Assembly: GCF_900095745.1 (NCBI RefSeq)
Contig: NZ_FMIR01000006.1
Span: 1-64,000, forward strand
Reading direction: 5' to 3'
DNA length: 64,000 bases
From: Microbacterium oxydans
Lineage (GTDB): Bacteria > Actinomycetota > Actinomycetes > Actinomycetales > Microbacteriaceae
Shown: positions 8,519 to 18,115 of the stretch, one piece after another
Numbering within the stretch: position 1 is the first letter of the stretch
How the letters are laid out: every line of letters begins with the position of its first letter
The notes under the pieces: generated by a model
The model's database searches: none
What the model saw: only the letters and a program-made list of their open reading frames with translations
What the model was told of the DNA's origin: nothing
Program-made: the position numbers and the translations under genes

Positions 8519-9394
8519 TCAGATCCTTTTCTCGCGCATGCGCAGAACGGACGTGGCGACGCTGCTGAGCACGACGACGATGACGAGGAGGAGGACCGCG
8601 ATCGTCACTCCGTAGGCGAACTCGCCCGCCCCGCCGAAGACCTTGCGGTAGACGAGGAGGGTGAGCGTGGTGGTGGATCCCGCCGGGCCGCCGTTTGTCA
8701 GCACGAACGGGAACTCGAACACCTTCAGCGAGCCGATGAGGGAGAGCGTGATGTTCACCGTGAGCGAGGGGGCGAGGAGAGGCCATTCGATCGTGCGGAA
8801 TCGGCGGAATCCCGTCGCACCGTCGAGGTCGGCCGCTTCGAGGACATCGGCGGGTAACGCGAGGTATCCGGCGAGGAAGATCGCCGCGGAGTAGCCGGCG
8901 AACATCCAGATGTTGACCAGAGCCACCGCGCCGAGTGCTGTGCTCGTCTCGCCCAGCCAGATGCGGGTGAGGGAGTCCAGCCCGAGGGCGCGGAGCACCT
9001 CGTTGATCGTTCCATCCGGTGCGTAGAGATACGAGAAGATGAACGATGCCATCACCGGGGCGACGAGCGTCGGCATGAGGATGAGGACGCTGACCGGTTT
9101 GCGGATCCGCGGCCGGTTGTAGAGCGCTCTGGCCAGGAGCAACCCGAAGAGGTTCTGCAGGACGACGACGATGACGGCGTAGAGCACGGTCGTGCCGACT
9201 GCTCGGATGACCTCCCCGTCGGTGAACAGTCGTGAATACTGCTCGAGACCGACGAAGTTCGCCCGCGGACCCCCGCTGCTGTCCGTGAAGCTGAGCCAGA
9301 GGCCGTTGACCAGCGGGTAGAGGATGAGGAGCCCGTAGACGACGAGCGCGGGAAGAAGGAACCCGAGAGCGACGAGGGGACGTTTGGAGATCAT
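8519..9394 (-). CDS. Carbohydrate ABC transporter permease (MalF type)
   Basis: 291 residues, six predicted membrane helices, EAA loop LEAADLDGATGFRRFRTIEW. ATG is preceded by GAAGGATTGTC, a fair ribosome-binding site. It follows the binding-protein gene after 60 nt, a gap that contains a hairpin able to reduce read-through from the more abundantly needed binding protein. Confidence 0.93.
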   Translation of the reverse strand: MISKRPLVALGFLLPALVVYGLLILYPLVNGLWLSFTDSSGGPRANFVGLEQYSRLFTDGEVIRAVGTTVLYAVIVVVLQNLFGLLLARALYNRPRIRKPVSVLILMPTLVAPVMASFIFSYLYAPDGTINEVLRALGLDSLTRIWLGETSTALGAVALVNIWMFAGYSAAIFLAGYLALPADVLEAADLDGATGFRRFRTIEWPLLAPSLTVNITLSLIGSLKVFEFPFVLTNGGPAGSTTTLTLLVYRKVFGGAGEFAYGVTIAVLLLVIVVVLSSVATSVLRMREKRI

Positions 9395-9414
9395 GACAAT
9401 CCTTCAGCGAGAGC

Positions 9415-9444
9415 GGTGCGGCCACCGGAGAGGGCGACCGCACC
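9415..9444 (-). promoter_or_regulatory. Intercistronic hairpin between binding protein and permeases
   Basis: GGTGCGG (9415-9421) and CCGCACC (9438-9444) form a 7-bp stem around a 16-nt loop in the binding protein-permease gap. Such hairpins often stabilise the upstream message or partly terminate so that the binding protein is made in excess. Role inferred. Confidence 0.35.
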
Positions 9445-9454
9445 AGGAACGGGA

Positions 9455-10726
9455 CTAATCCGCCTTCTTCGCGATCCCGTCCATCTCGTCGAGGAACTCG
9501 TCGGTCGTGATCTCACCGAGGAACAGCGCCTGCAGGCGAGAGCCCATCTGCGTCTGCACGTCGCCCGCCATCCAGGTGTTCGTCTGCATGAAGCGGTAGT
9601 TCCCTGCCTCGTAGGACGCGAGGAACTCGCCCGTCGCGTCGTTCTTCGGGCTGGTGCCCGATTCGAACGGAGAGATCGCGTTCTCCGCTTGGAGGAACAG
9701 ATCGAGGTTCTCGGGCTGAGACCAGAAGTCCACGTATTTCTCCGCGGCGTCCTTCACCGGGGATGCCTCGTTGACGCCCCACATCGTCCCCACGAACAGC
9801 AGTTCGTTCGGGTCGACGCCCGGCTCCCCACCCGGCCAGGCCGTGAACTGACTCTTGATTCCGGCTTCGGCGACGCCGCCGAGGTTCCAGGCGCCCTGGA
9901 GCCAGAAGCCCGTGTCACCCGCCGTGAAGTCGTCTGCGCCCTGCGACCATTCGTCTTCGCCGAGCTCGGTCTTCCAATCGATGAAGCCCTGCTCCTGCAG
10001 GTCGAGCAGCTGCTCGACCGCCGGCTTCCAGTCCGAGAAGCTCGCATCACCCTCGGAGAACTCTTCGTCCCAGCCCTTGTCGACGGTCGTGGCCGCAGCG
10101 TTCAGCAGCGCCATCGCGCCCGTCCACCCGGCCTTGTCGGGAAGAGTGATCGGGTCGTGGCCGGCAGCCTTCACCTTGGCGAGCGCGTCGAGGAAGCTCT
10201 CCCAGTCCTTCGGCACCTCGTTCACACCGACCTCGCTCAGCAGTTCCATGTTCGAGTACAGACCGACACCGATGGCCTCCATGGGCATGGCGAGCACGGC
10301 GTCGTCATAGGTCGCGAAGCTCTCGACCTCGGGGGTGATGTCGTCGGCCCAGGACGCCGAGGACAGGTCTGCGAGGTATCCGGACTTCCCCCATGTCGCG
10401 AGAAGATTGCTGTCCAGCATGATCACGTCGGCGGCATTGCCGGCCAGCAGCTCAGGCTGCACGCGCTGCGAATAGGCCTCGTTCGCGGGGATCGCCTCGA
10501 ACTCGAGCTTGATGTCGGGGTTCGCCTTCTCGAAAGCCGCGTTGATCTCGGCGACGTTCGCCGGCTCGCCTTCGCCGCCCTTCCAGCCGTACACCGTGAG
10601 AACGGTCCGGCCGTCGTCGGTCGTGATCGACGAATCGCCGGATGAACAACCGGCCAGAGCCAGTGCCGTCACGAGGGCGGTGAAGGCACTGGCGGAACGA
10701 ATCATTCGCTGCTGCGACTTCTTCAT
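9455..10726 (-). CDS. Extracellular sugar-binding lipoprotein of ABC transporter
   Basis: 423 residues. A basic n-region and hydrophobic stretch lead to the lipobox LAGC (cysteine ~26), so the mature protein is membrane-anchored outside the cell. The remainder has the family-1 solute-binding layout (FEKANPDIKLEFEAIPANEA, ADVIMLDSNL, GFWLQGAWN, and a C-terminal segment with sites for wrapping the ligand). It is the first gene of the importer operon and lies divergent from the GH29 gene, with the LacI-type operator 65 bp upstream of its start. The ribosome-binding site before the ATG is weak; an internal ATG (MIRSAS) would keep the signal peptide and is an alternative start. Confidence 0.93.
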   Translation of the reverse strand: MKKSQQRMIRSASAFTALVTALALAGCSSGDSSITTDDGRTVLTVYGWKGGEGEPANVAEINAAFEKANPDIKLEFEAIPANEAYSQRVQPELLAGNAADVIMLDSNLLATWGKSGYLADLSSASWADDITPEVESFATYDDAVLAMPMEAIGVGLYSNMELLSEVGVNEVPKDWESFLDALAKVKAAGHDPITLPDKAGWTGAMALLNAAATTVDKGWDEEFSEGDASFSDWKPAVEQLLDLQEQGFIDWKTELGEDEWSQGADDFTAGDTGFWLQGAWNLGGVAEAGIKSQFTAWPGGEPGVDPNELLFVGTMWGVNEASPVKDAAEKYVDFWSQPENLDLFLQAENAISPFESGTSPKNDATGEFLASYEAGNYRFMQTNTWMAGDVQTQMGSRLQALFLGEITTDEFLDEMDGIAKKAD

Positions 10727-10790
10727 TGAAGGATCTACTTATCGGGACGCGAGGACGTTGTCGATGGTTGTCCCATCACCGCACCGATAT

Positions 10791-10810
10791 TTAGGTAACC
10801 GGTTGCCTAA
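10791..10810. promoter_or_regulatory. LacI-family operator (TTAGGTAACCGGTTGCCTAA)
   Basis: A 20-bp near-perfect palindrome (9 of 10 base pairs) with the central CCGG/AACCGGTT core common in LacI-family sites. It lies in the 181-bp divergent region, 65 bp from the binding-protein start and 98 bp from the GH29 start, so one repressor could control both directions. Confidence 0.75.
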
Positions 10811-10907
10811 CGTTGCTGGCGAGCGTAAATTGATGCGCGTCGCCTTGTCAAGTGCTCGCATCTGCGGGCGATCCGACCCTGATCACGCCCTGGACGAAGA
10901 GAAGCAG

Positions 10908-12299
10908 ATGCCCATCGCCACGCCTCCCATTCCGGCATCTGCCGCCGTGGGTTCCCCCCGCCGTTCCCGCCTCGACTGGTTCCGTTCCGCCTCGTTCGGG
11001 CTTTTCATCCACTTCGACCAGGCGAGCCGACTCGGCGTCGATCTGTCTTGGCCGATGGTCGGGCTCACCAGCGATGACGGCACGGGTGTGCACGCACGAA
11101 GTGCGGTCGACTACTTCCGGCACGCCGACGAATTCGACCCTCGGGAGTGGGATCCTCGCGCCATCGCACAGGCAGCGAGGGATGCGGGGATGCAGTACGC
11201 CGTCTTCACCACGAAGCATCACTCGGGCTGGGCGTCCTGGCCGAGCGAGGCGACACCGCTGAACATCTCCACATCTCCCTATGGAGCTCGCGGAGGCGAT
11301 CTCGTCCGCGACTACGTGGATGCCTTCCGGGAGGCAGGACTGCGCATCGGCTTCTACTACTCAGTGTCCGACTGGTCGGATCCCGACTACCCGGCATGGC
11401 GCGCCGAGTTCGCACCGTACGCGTTCGAGGAGTACCCGCGCGCGACCCCCGAACAGTGGACGAGATTCCGCGAAGGGATGAAGGCCGAACTCAGCGAGCT
11501 GCTCACGAACTACGGGCCGATCGATCTGCTCTGGTTCGACGGCGGGTGGGAGCGCACCGAGGGGGAATGGGACAGCGCGGAACTGGAAAGGCACATCCGC
11601 TCCCATCAGCCGGACATCGTCCTCAACGACCGCCTCCCCGGAATCGGTGACTACGTGACGCCGGAGCAGTCGATCCCTGCGGAGCTTCTCAGCGACGCCT
11701 GGGAAGCGTGCATCACCATGAACGACACGTGGGGATGGGACCCGAGCGACCACGACTACAAGACCACCGCGCACCTGATCCGGACGCTCGTCGACTGTGT
11801 CGCCAACGGCGGCTCGCTCCTGCTGAACGTGGGGCCGAGCAGCACCGGTGCTCTGCCACCCGAAGAGGAGAAGTCGCTCCACGAGATCGCCGGTTGGATG
11901 CGCACCCATCGCGAGAGCGTGATCGGCGCTCGACCGGGGCTGGAACCGTGGCAGTTCTACGGTCCGACGACGATGAACGAGAACGCCCTGTACCTGCACC
12001 TCGTCGCCTGGCCGGACGAGACCGCCACCGTGCGCGGCATTCGACCTCAGTCCGTGCTCGGCGTGGAACTCCTGACGACGGGGGAAGACCTCGACTTCCG
12101 AGCCATCGTCGATCCCGCGCACGCCCGGGACGACGACCCCTGGGGGAACCTGGTCATCTCGATCCCGCAGGATCGGCCGATGGGCCCGCTCCCGGTGATC
12201 CGCATCCGTTTCCGCGCGGGCACAGCGGGGACCGATCGGTTCGCGCCGGTCTCCGCGGGCAGCCGCGGAGAAAAGCCGGCACCAGGATCTGCCGGGTAG
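10908..12299 (+). CDS. GH29 alpha-L-fucosidase
   Basis: 463-residue glycoside hydrolase of family 29, which removes terminal alpha-L-fucose with retention. Seen: FGLFIHFD near residue 31, the substrate-binding TTKHHSGWASW (101-111), FYYSVSDW (149-156), and PIDLLWFDGGW where Asp211 is the expected nucleophile; later NGGSLLLNVGP, typical of the family. No signal peptide, so it acts on imported sugars in the cytoplasm. The ATG (MPIATPP) is used because it follows GAAGAGAAGCAG and the operator; upstream in-frame sequence overlaps the divergent binding-protein gene. Followed after 187 nt by the beta-mannosidase gene. Confidence 0.92.
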   Translation: MPIATPPIPASAAVGSPRRSRLDWFRSASFGLFIHFDQASRLGVDLSWPMVGLTSDDGTGVHARSAVDYFRHADEFDPREWDPRAIAQAARDAGMQYAVFTTKHHSGWASWPSEATPLNISTSPYGARGGDLVRDYVDAFREAGLRIGFYYSVSDWSDPDYPAWRAEFAPYAFEEYPRATPEQWTRFREGMKAELSELLTNYGPIDLLWFDGGWERTEGEWDSAELERHIRSHQPDIVLNDRLPGIGDYVTPEQSIPAELLSDAWEACITMNDTWGWDPSDHDYKTTAHLIRTLVDCVANGGSLLLNVGPSSTGALPPEEEKSLHEIAGWMRTHRESVIGARPGLEPWQFYGPTTMNENALYLHLVAWPDETATVRGIRPQSVLGVELLTTGEDLDFRAIVDPAHARDDDPWGNLVISIPQDRPMGPLPVIRIRFRAGTAGTDRFAPVSAGSRGEKPAPGSAG

Positions 12300-12486
12300 T
12301 CCTCTCGGAGTGATGGCGCCGGCCGGGATCGGGTGGACTCGCGCGTCTTCGCCCGACTCGTCCCGCAAATCCGTCTCCCGGTCGACGAAGCTGCGAAGCT
12401 GGATGCCGTCACCATCCCCCACCCCCGTCGCCTTCATGCTCCTTCCAGAGTGGGAACTGCAGAGGCGTCGAAGCAGGAGCCGTCCC

Positions 12487-14979
12487 GTGAGCGTCGCGTC
12501 CACCCTTCCCCTCATCCGCCGTCCGCTCGCCGAGGGCTGGCGCGTCCGCCCGAACGGCGGACCCGCACAGGTGGCCGATGCGTGGATCCCCGCCGTCGTC
12601 CCCGGTGTGGTGCATCTCGACCTGCTGCGGGCGGGCCTCATCCCCGACCCGTACCTCGACGACAATGAATCCGCCCTCGCGTGGATCGGCCTCGTGGACT
12701 GGACCTACGAGGGCAGCCTCGCGCTCGAGCCGGATGAGCAGGCGGCCGATCGTCACGAGCTCGTGTTCGACGGGCTCGACACCGTGGCGACCGTCACCGT
12801 GAACGGGAGTGTGATCGCCGAGGTCGCCAACCAGCATCGCTCCTATCGACTGGACGTGACCGACCTGCTCACCACCGGCGACAACACGGTCACCGTCGCC
12901 TTCCGCAGCCCGGTCCGGTACGCCGACGCGCAGAGCGTGGCGCTCGGTGCGCGACCGCGTCCGTACCCCTCGCCGTTCAACGCCCTGCGCAAGTCGGCGT
13001 GCAGCTTCGGGTGGGACTGGGGCATCGCCACCTACTCGAGCGGCATCTGGCGCGAGGTGCGTCTGGAGTCCTGGTCCGACGCCCGCCTGAGCGACGTCCG
13101 CGTCCACGCGACACCGGACGGCACGGAGGGCACGGTGCGCGTCGCCGTCGAGGTCGAGCGCGCCTCGGCACTCCCGCTCGAGCTGACGGTCGAGGTCGCG
13201 GGGACCGTCCGGACGGTTCCGATCGCCGCCTCGGAGACGTCGGGTGAGATCGAGGTCCGGGTGAGCGATGCGGAGCGCTGGTGGCCCGCCGGCCATGGCG
13301 CCCAGCCGCTGTACGACGTCGAGATCGCCCTCCTGGCCGATGGCACGGCGCTGGACTCCGCGACCAGACGCGTCGGGTTCCGCGACCTGCGCTGGGACAC
13401 CACCGCGGATGCATCCGGCACACCGTTCACCCTGTTCGTGAACGACCGACCGATCTACGTGAAGGGCGTGAACTGGATTCCCGACGACGCGTTCCCGAGC
13501 CGGGTCTACCGGGATCGGTATCGCACCCGGCTCGAGCAGGCGAAGGCGGCGAACCTCAACCTGGTCCGCGTCTGGGGCGGCGGAATCTACGAGTCCGAGG
13601 ACTTCTACGATCTCGCCGACGAGCTCGGCCTGCTGGTCTGGCAGGACTTCCTGTTCGCCTGCGCCGCGTACGCGGAGGAGGATCCGCTGCGCGCCGAGAT
13701 CGAGGCGGAAGCGCGGGAGAACGTCGCACGCCTCGCCCACCGCGCCTCACTCGTTCTGCTCACCGGCAACAACGAGAACACCTGGGGGTATGAGGACTGG
13801 GGCTGGAAGACGTTGCTCGACGGCAAGACCTGGGGCGCCCACTACTACTACGAGCTGTTCCCGGCGATCATCGACGAGCTCGCCCCGCACGTTCCCTACG
13901 CACCCGGAAGCCCCTTCAGCCCGGGCGCGGGGTGGGACGGGCGTCAGCAGACCGGCCCGCATCCGAACGACGAGGCGCACGGCACCATGCACCTGTGGGA
14001 GCAGTGGAACCGGCGGGACTGGCCGACGTACCGCAACCATCGCCCCCGGTTCGTCGCCGAGTTCGGGTGGCAGGGGCCGCCCACGTGGTCGACACTGACG
14101 CGGTCCATCTCGGACGATCCGATCACGCCCGACTCCCCCGGCATGATCGTGCACCAGAAGGCCGCCGATGGGAACGCGAAGCTGGGCTCCGGGCTGGTCG
14201 CGCACTATCCGATCCCCGACGACATCGAGACCTGGCACTGGGCCATGCAGCTCAATCAGGCGAATGCGGTGGGTTTCGCGCTCGACTGGTTCCGCTCACT
14301 GGCCCCGCACAATGCCGGCGCGATCGTGTGGCAGCTCAACGACTGCTGGCCCGTGACCTCGTGGGCGGCGATCGACGGCGACGGATGCGAGAAGCCGCTG
14401 CTCTTCGCCATCAAGAACGCCTTCGAACCCCGCGTGGTGACGGTGCAGCCCTCGGGCGACGGCCTCGAAGCCGTGCTGCACAACGACACCGATGACTCCT
14501 GGTCGGACACCCTCTCCCTGCGACGGATCGGCTTCGACGGCACGGTGCATGCCTCGGTCGAGGTGGCGGTGTCGATCGCTCCGCGGGAGTCGACGCGCGT
14601 TGCGATTCCGGATGCCGTCGCCACGCCCGGTGACGCTTCCGCCGAGCTGATCGTCGCCGAAGCGTCCGGAGCCCGCGGGCTCTGGTGGTTCGCCGAGCCC
14701 CGCGACAGCGCCCTCGCCGAGCCGCGCCTCACCGCCGAGGTGGAACGCATCGACGGTGGCGGGCACCTGGTGACCGCCACGGCGGGCGCACTGGTGCGCG
14801 ACCTCACCCTGCTCGTCGACCGGCTGTCTCCCGACGCCCGAGTCGACCGCGGCCTGGTGACCCTGCTTCCGGGCGAGCGTACGGCGTTCCGCATCGACGG
14901 CGTGGCCGAGCTCGACGCCGCCACCGTTCTCGGTCCGCTGGTCGCGCGCTCCGGGAACCAGCTGGTCGGCGGGCGGTAG
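12487..14979 (+). CDS. GH2 beta-mannosidase
   Basis: 830 residues. Sequence order is a GH2 sugar-binding domain (residues ~1-180, with WTYEG and VFDGLDTVATVTVNG), an immunoglobulin-like domain, and a TIM barrel holding TGNNENTWGY (acid/base Glu430) and VAEFGWQG (nucleophile Glu525). The paired NNENTWGYEDWGW region and the GVNWIPDDAFPSR segment are typical of beta-mannosidases (EC 3.2.1.25) rather than beta-galactosidases. The GTG at 12487 is chosen because GCAGGAG lies 7 nt upstream; the 59-residue longer form has no recognisable sequence. Cytoplasmic. It would split the Man-beta-1,4-GlcNAc or Man-beta-1,4-Man bond left after alpha-mannosidase action. Confidence 0.9.
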   Translation: MSVASTLPLIRRPLAEGWRVRPNGGPAQVADAWIPAVVPGVVHLDLLRAGLIPDPYLDDNESALAWIGLVDWTYEGSLALEPDEQAADRHELVFDGLDTVATVTVNGSVIAEVANQHRSYRLDVTDLLTTGDNTVTVAFRSPVRYADAQSVALGARPRPYPSPFNALRKSACSFGWDWGIATYSSGIWREVRLESWSDARLSDVRVHATPDGTEGTVRVAVEVERASALPLELTVEVAGTVRTVPIAASETSGEIEVRVSDAERWWPAGHGAQPLYDVEIALLADGTALDSATRRVGFRDLRWDTTADASGTPFTLFVNDRPIYVKGVNWIPDDAFPSRVYRDRYRTRLEQAKAANLNLVRVWGGGIYESEDFYDLADELGLLVWQDFLFACAAYAEEDPLRAEIEAEARENVARLAHRASLVLLTGNNENTWGYEDWGWKTLLDGKTWGAHYYYELFPAIIDELAPHVPYAPGSPFSPGAGWDGRQQTGPHPNDEAHGTMHLWEQWNRRDWPTYRNHRPRFVAEFGWQGPPTWSTLTRSISDDPITPDSPGMIVHQKAADGNAKLGSGLVAHYPIPDDIETWHWAMQLNQANAVGFALDWFRSLAPHNAGAIVWQLNDCWPVTSWAAIDGDGCEKPLLFAIKNAFEPRVVTVQPSGDGLEAVLHNDTDDSWSDTLSLRRIGFDGTVHASVEVAVSIAPRESTRVAIPDAVATPGDASAELIVAEASGARGLWWFAEPRDSALAEPRLTAEVERIDGGGHLVTATAGALVRDLTLLVDRLSPDARVDRGLVTLLPGERTAFRIDGVAELDAATVLGPLVARSGNQLVGGR

Positions 14980-15009
14980 CACCCGGCCGACACCATCCGC
15001 TGAACAGTT

Positions 15010-15040
15010 GAGGGGCCTCCGCACGGACGGAGACCCCCTC
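15010..15040. terminator. Bidirectional hairpin terminator between GH2 and GH38 genes
   Basis: GAGGGG (15010-15015) pairs with CCCCTC (15035-15040), and CTCCG with CGGAG inside, around a short loop. Located in the 67-nt gap between convergent genes. Confidence 0.65.
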
Positions 15041-15046
15041 ACCGGT

Positions 15047-18000
15047 TCAGGCCCGCGGCAGCCGCAGGGTCACGAGCTGGAACGGACGCAGCGCCAGGCG
15101 GATGCCGTCGGCATCCTGACCCGTCAGCACCGCCTGCTTGCTCTCACGCTCGAGCAGGTCGACTTCGCTGGCGTCACCGCTCGGGAAGCCCACGGCGACC
15201 GTGGCGTCGGCGCGACGCCCGAGAGCCTCGTACAGACGGACGATGACGTCGCCGCTGCCGTCTTCGGCGAGCTTGACCGCCTCGACCACCACACCCGGGT
15301 GATCGATCGAGACGAGGGGCTTCACATCGTCGGCGCCCTCGATGCGGCGCTCTGCGAGGTTCGTGCGGTACCCCTCGGCGATCGCGTCGACGAGCTCGCC
15401 GCCGACGACGATGCCCACCTCCAGATGATGCCGCCCCTGGTCCTGCTGCGGGTCGGGGAACAGCGCGGCCCTGACGAGCGAGAGCCGCACGGTCGAGTAC
15501 GTGCCGCCCGTCTCACGCGGATGCCGGGTGATGTCGTGGCCGTAGGTGGAGTCGTTGGTGACCGCGACACCGAAGTCGCTCTCGCCCACTCTGACCCACC
15601 GGTGCGCCACGGTCTCGAAGCGCGCGGCATCCCACGAGGTATTGGTGTGGGTCGGACGCACGATGTGCCCGAACTGGATCTCGGAGGCGGCGTGGTCGGT
15701 GTGCACGTCGACGGGGACGCTGAGCTTGAGCAGCTTCTGCTGCTCGTGCCAGTCGATGTCGACAGCCAGCTTCAGGGTTCGCGACCCCTCGTCGAGACGG
15801 ATGCTGTGCACCAGCGTCGACGCGCCGAAGGACCGCGAGATCACCACGGCGCCGTCGACGATCTCGATGCCGTCCACATCGAGGAGGTCGGTGACGTTGC
15901 GGCGGTAGTGCTCGTCGATGTCCCAGGCGTCCCACTGCGTCGGGGTATCCCGGTGCAGCTGGAAGACGCCGGCGCTCTGACCGGCCGGCACGACCTCTCG
16001 GTCGCTCGCCAGGTCGATGATCGATGTCAGCACCCCGCGGGCGTCGATCGTCGCACGCACAAGCCCGTTGTCGAGCACGAACCCGCCGTCCGCCGCAACC
16101 GGCGTGGCCGGTGCGACCGCATCCGCCTCGCCGATCGCCAGCGCGCAGACCGAGGCATGCCCATGCGGGGCCGCGTTGGCCACAAGGCTGCGCGTACCAT
16201 CGCCGACCAGCGCACGCAGCGAGTCGGCGATGATCTGCTCGAGCTCGACGGCGATCGCCGCGTAGTTGCGCTCGGCATCCTGGTGCACCCAGGCGATCGA
16301 CGTTCCGGGCAGGATGTCGTGGAACTGCTGGAGCAGGACGAGCTGCCAGAGGCGTTTGAGCTGCTCGGCCGGGTAGGCGCGTCCGGTTCGGACAGACGCC
16401 GTCGCCGCCCAGAGCTCGGCCTCGCGGAGCAGGTGCTCGCTGCGGCGGTTGCCCTGCTTGGTGCGCAGCTGACTCGTGTACGTGCCGCGGTGGAACTCGA
16501 GATACAGCTCGCCACTCCACACCTCGGGTGACGGGTACTCGGACTCGGCCTGCTCGAAGAACGCCCGTGGGGTGGAATGCCGGGCGACCGGCGACCCTTC
16601 CAACGACCCCGCGCGCTCGACCTGCGCAGCCATCTCCCGGGTCGGTCCGCCTCCGCCGTCGCCGTAACCGTACGGCAGCAGCGAGACACGGGCTCTGCCC
16701 TTGTCCTGGAAGTTCCGCTGCGCATGCGCGAGATCGGCCTGCGAGGCGTCCGAGTTGTACTTGTCCACCGGAGGGAAGTGCGTGAACACGCGCGTTCCGT
16801 CGAGGCCCTCCCAGAGGAACGTGTGGTGCGGCATCCGGTTCGTCTCGTTCCAGGAGATCTTCTGCGTGAGGAACCACTTCGATCCCGAGGCCTTGATGAT
16901 CTGCGGAAGGGCGCCGCTGTAGCCGAAGGAGTCGGGCAGCCAGACCTCGGGGGTGTCGATCCCGAACTCGCGGAGGAAGAAGCCCTTGCCCTCGACGAAC
17001 TGGCGGGCGAGGGCTTCGGAGCCGACCATGTTCGTGTCGGACTCGACCCACATGCCGCCGACCGGAACGAAGCGGCCCTCGCGCACGCGCTCGACCAGCC
17101 GCTCCCAGATCTCCGGGTAGCGCTCCTTGATCCAGGCGAACTGCTGTGCCGACGAACTGGCGAACACGACCTCGGGGTTCTCGTCCATCAGCGAGAGCAC
17201 GTTCGAGAACGTCCGCGACACCTTGCGAGCCGTCTCGCGCACCGGCCACAGCCAGGCCGAATCGATGTGCGCGTGCCCGACGGCATGCAGCACGTGCGCG
17301 CTGGCATGGGCGGGACTCGCCAGGACCGTTCGGAGCGCCTCACGGCCCGCTGCCGCCGTGCCCGCGACGTCATGCGGGTCCACGAGGTCGATCATCCGAT
17401 CCAGCGCCTGCACGATCTCCGCCCGCCGCGGTGACGAGGCATCCAGCTCACCGAGGAGCCCCCGCAGGATCACGGTGTCGTCGAGCAGCGACTCGACGGT
17501 CAGGTCGCGCAGGGCCACGTCGACGACGCGGAGCACGTAGATCGGATCGGTACCCGCGGTCTCGGGGTCGCCGAGCGCGGTCGGGTCGAACGTGAAGATG
17601 CTGCCCACGTCGGGATTGGACGCCGCCTCGAGCAGCACGTCGATGCGGCCGTCCGACTGCACTGCCGCGGCGACCGCGTTGTTGAACGGCGAGATGCCCT
17701 TGATCGGACTCCCGTCGAGATCCCAGACGAGAGCCTCGGCCTGGAAGCCGCTCTGTCCGGCCGTGAAGCCGAGGTCCACGACGAGCTCTGCCCTGGTGCC
17801 GTCAGGAAGTTCGCCGGATGCCGTACGCCACTCGCTCGGGACCTGCCCGCTCACACGGAACCACGTCGTGCCCCATGGGCGCCCCCACGGAGCGCCGACC
17901 GCGGTGGGCGCGTACTCCGCCTGAACGGCATCCGTGAAGGGCACCGGCTCCCCCGGCACCTCCCACGCGCGCACCTCGAGCGGGTGGCTCAGGCGGTGAC

Positions 18001-18070
18001 GTGCCGGACGGAGGCGCTCGCGGATGAATCGGTCGATGCGCATCTCGATGAGCGCGGTGCGGTCATGCAT
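15047..18070 (-). CDS. GH38 alpha-mannosidase
   Basis: 1007-residue family-38 retaining alpha-mannosidase, zinc dependent. Seen: an N-terminal beta-rich ancillary domain (~1-255), GHAHIDSAWLWP (265-276; His268 and Asp270 as zinc ligands), VWLPDSFGYS (377-385; Asp380 is the expected nucleophile), the KISWNETNRMPHHTF region, and C-terminal beta-sandwich domains. Length matches bacterial class II/III enzymes that act in the cytoplasm on imported oligosaccharides; there is no signal peptide. Last gene of a binding protein-permease-permease-GH38 operon, 45 nt after the second permease, so its substrate is probably what this importer brings in. Confidence 0.93.
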   Translation of the reverse strand: MHDRTALIEMRIDRFIRERLRPARHRLSHPLEVRAWEVPGEPVPFTDAVQAEYAPTAVGAPWGRPWGTTWFRVSGQVPSEWRTASGELPDGTRAELVVDLGFTAGQSGFQAEALVWDLDGSPIKGISPFNNAVAAAVQSDGRIDVLLEAASNPDVGSIFTFDPTALGDPETAGTDPIYVLRVVDVALRDLTVESLLDDTVILRGLLGELDASSPRRAEIVQALDRMIDLVDPHDVAGTAAAGREALRTVLASPAHASAHVLHAVGHAHIDSAWLWPVRETARKVSRTFSNVLSLMDENPEVVFASSSAQQFAWIKERYPEIWERLVERVREGRFVPVGGMWVESDTNMVGSEALARQFVEGKGFFLREFGIDTPEVWLPDSFGYSGALPQIIKASGSKWFLTQKISWNETNRMPHHTFLWEGLDGTRVFTHFPPVDKYNSDASQADLAHAQRNFQDKGRARVSLLPYGYGDGGGGPTREMAAQVERAGSLEGSPVARHSTPRAFFEQAESEYPSPEVWSGELYLEFHRGTYTSQLRTKQGNRRSEHLLREAELWAATASVRTGRAYPAEQLKRLWQLVLLQQFHDILPGTSIAWVHQDAERNYAAIAVELEQIIADSLRALVGDGTRSLVANAAPHGHASVCALAIGEADAVAPATPVAADGGFVLDNGLVRATIDARGVLTSIIDLASDREVVPAGQSAGVFQLHRDTPTQWDAWDIDEHYRRNVTDLLDVDGIEIVDGAVVISRSFGASTLVHSIRLDEGSRTLKLAVDIDWHEQQKLLKLSVPVDVHTDHAASEIQFGHIVRPTHTNTSWDAARFETVAHRWVRVGESDFGVAVTNDSTYGHDITRHPRETGGTYSTVRLSLVRAALFPDPQQDQGRHHLEVGIVVGGELVDAIAEGYRTNLAERRIEGADDVKPLVSIDHPGVVVEAVKLAEDGSGDVIVRLYEALGRRADATVAVGFPSGDASEVDLLERESKQAVLTGQDADGIRLALRPFQLVTLRLPRA

Positions 18071-18115
18071 GTGTGGTGCTTTCTGGATCGAGGGGATTGT
18101 GCGAGGAGGCGAGGA

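Noticed and set aside
12310..12486. Extended N terminus of the beta-mannosidase
   Set aside because: The 59 extra residues are low-information Ser/Arg/Pro sequence, and a GTG with a good ribosome site starts just before the conserved fold.
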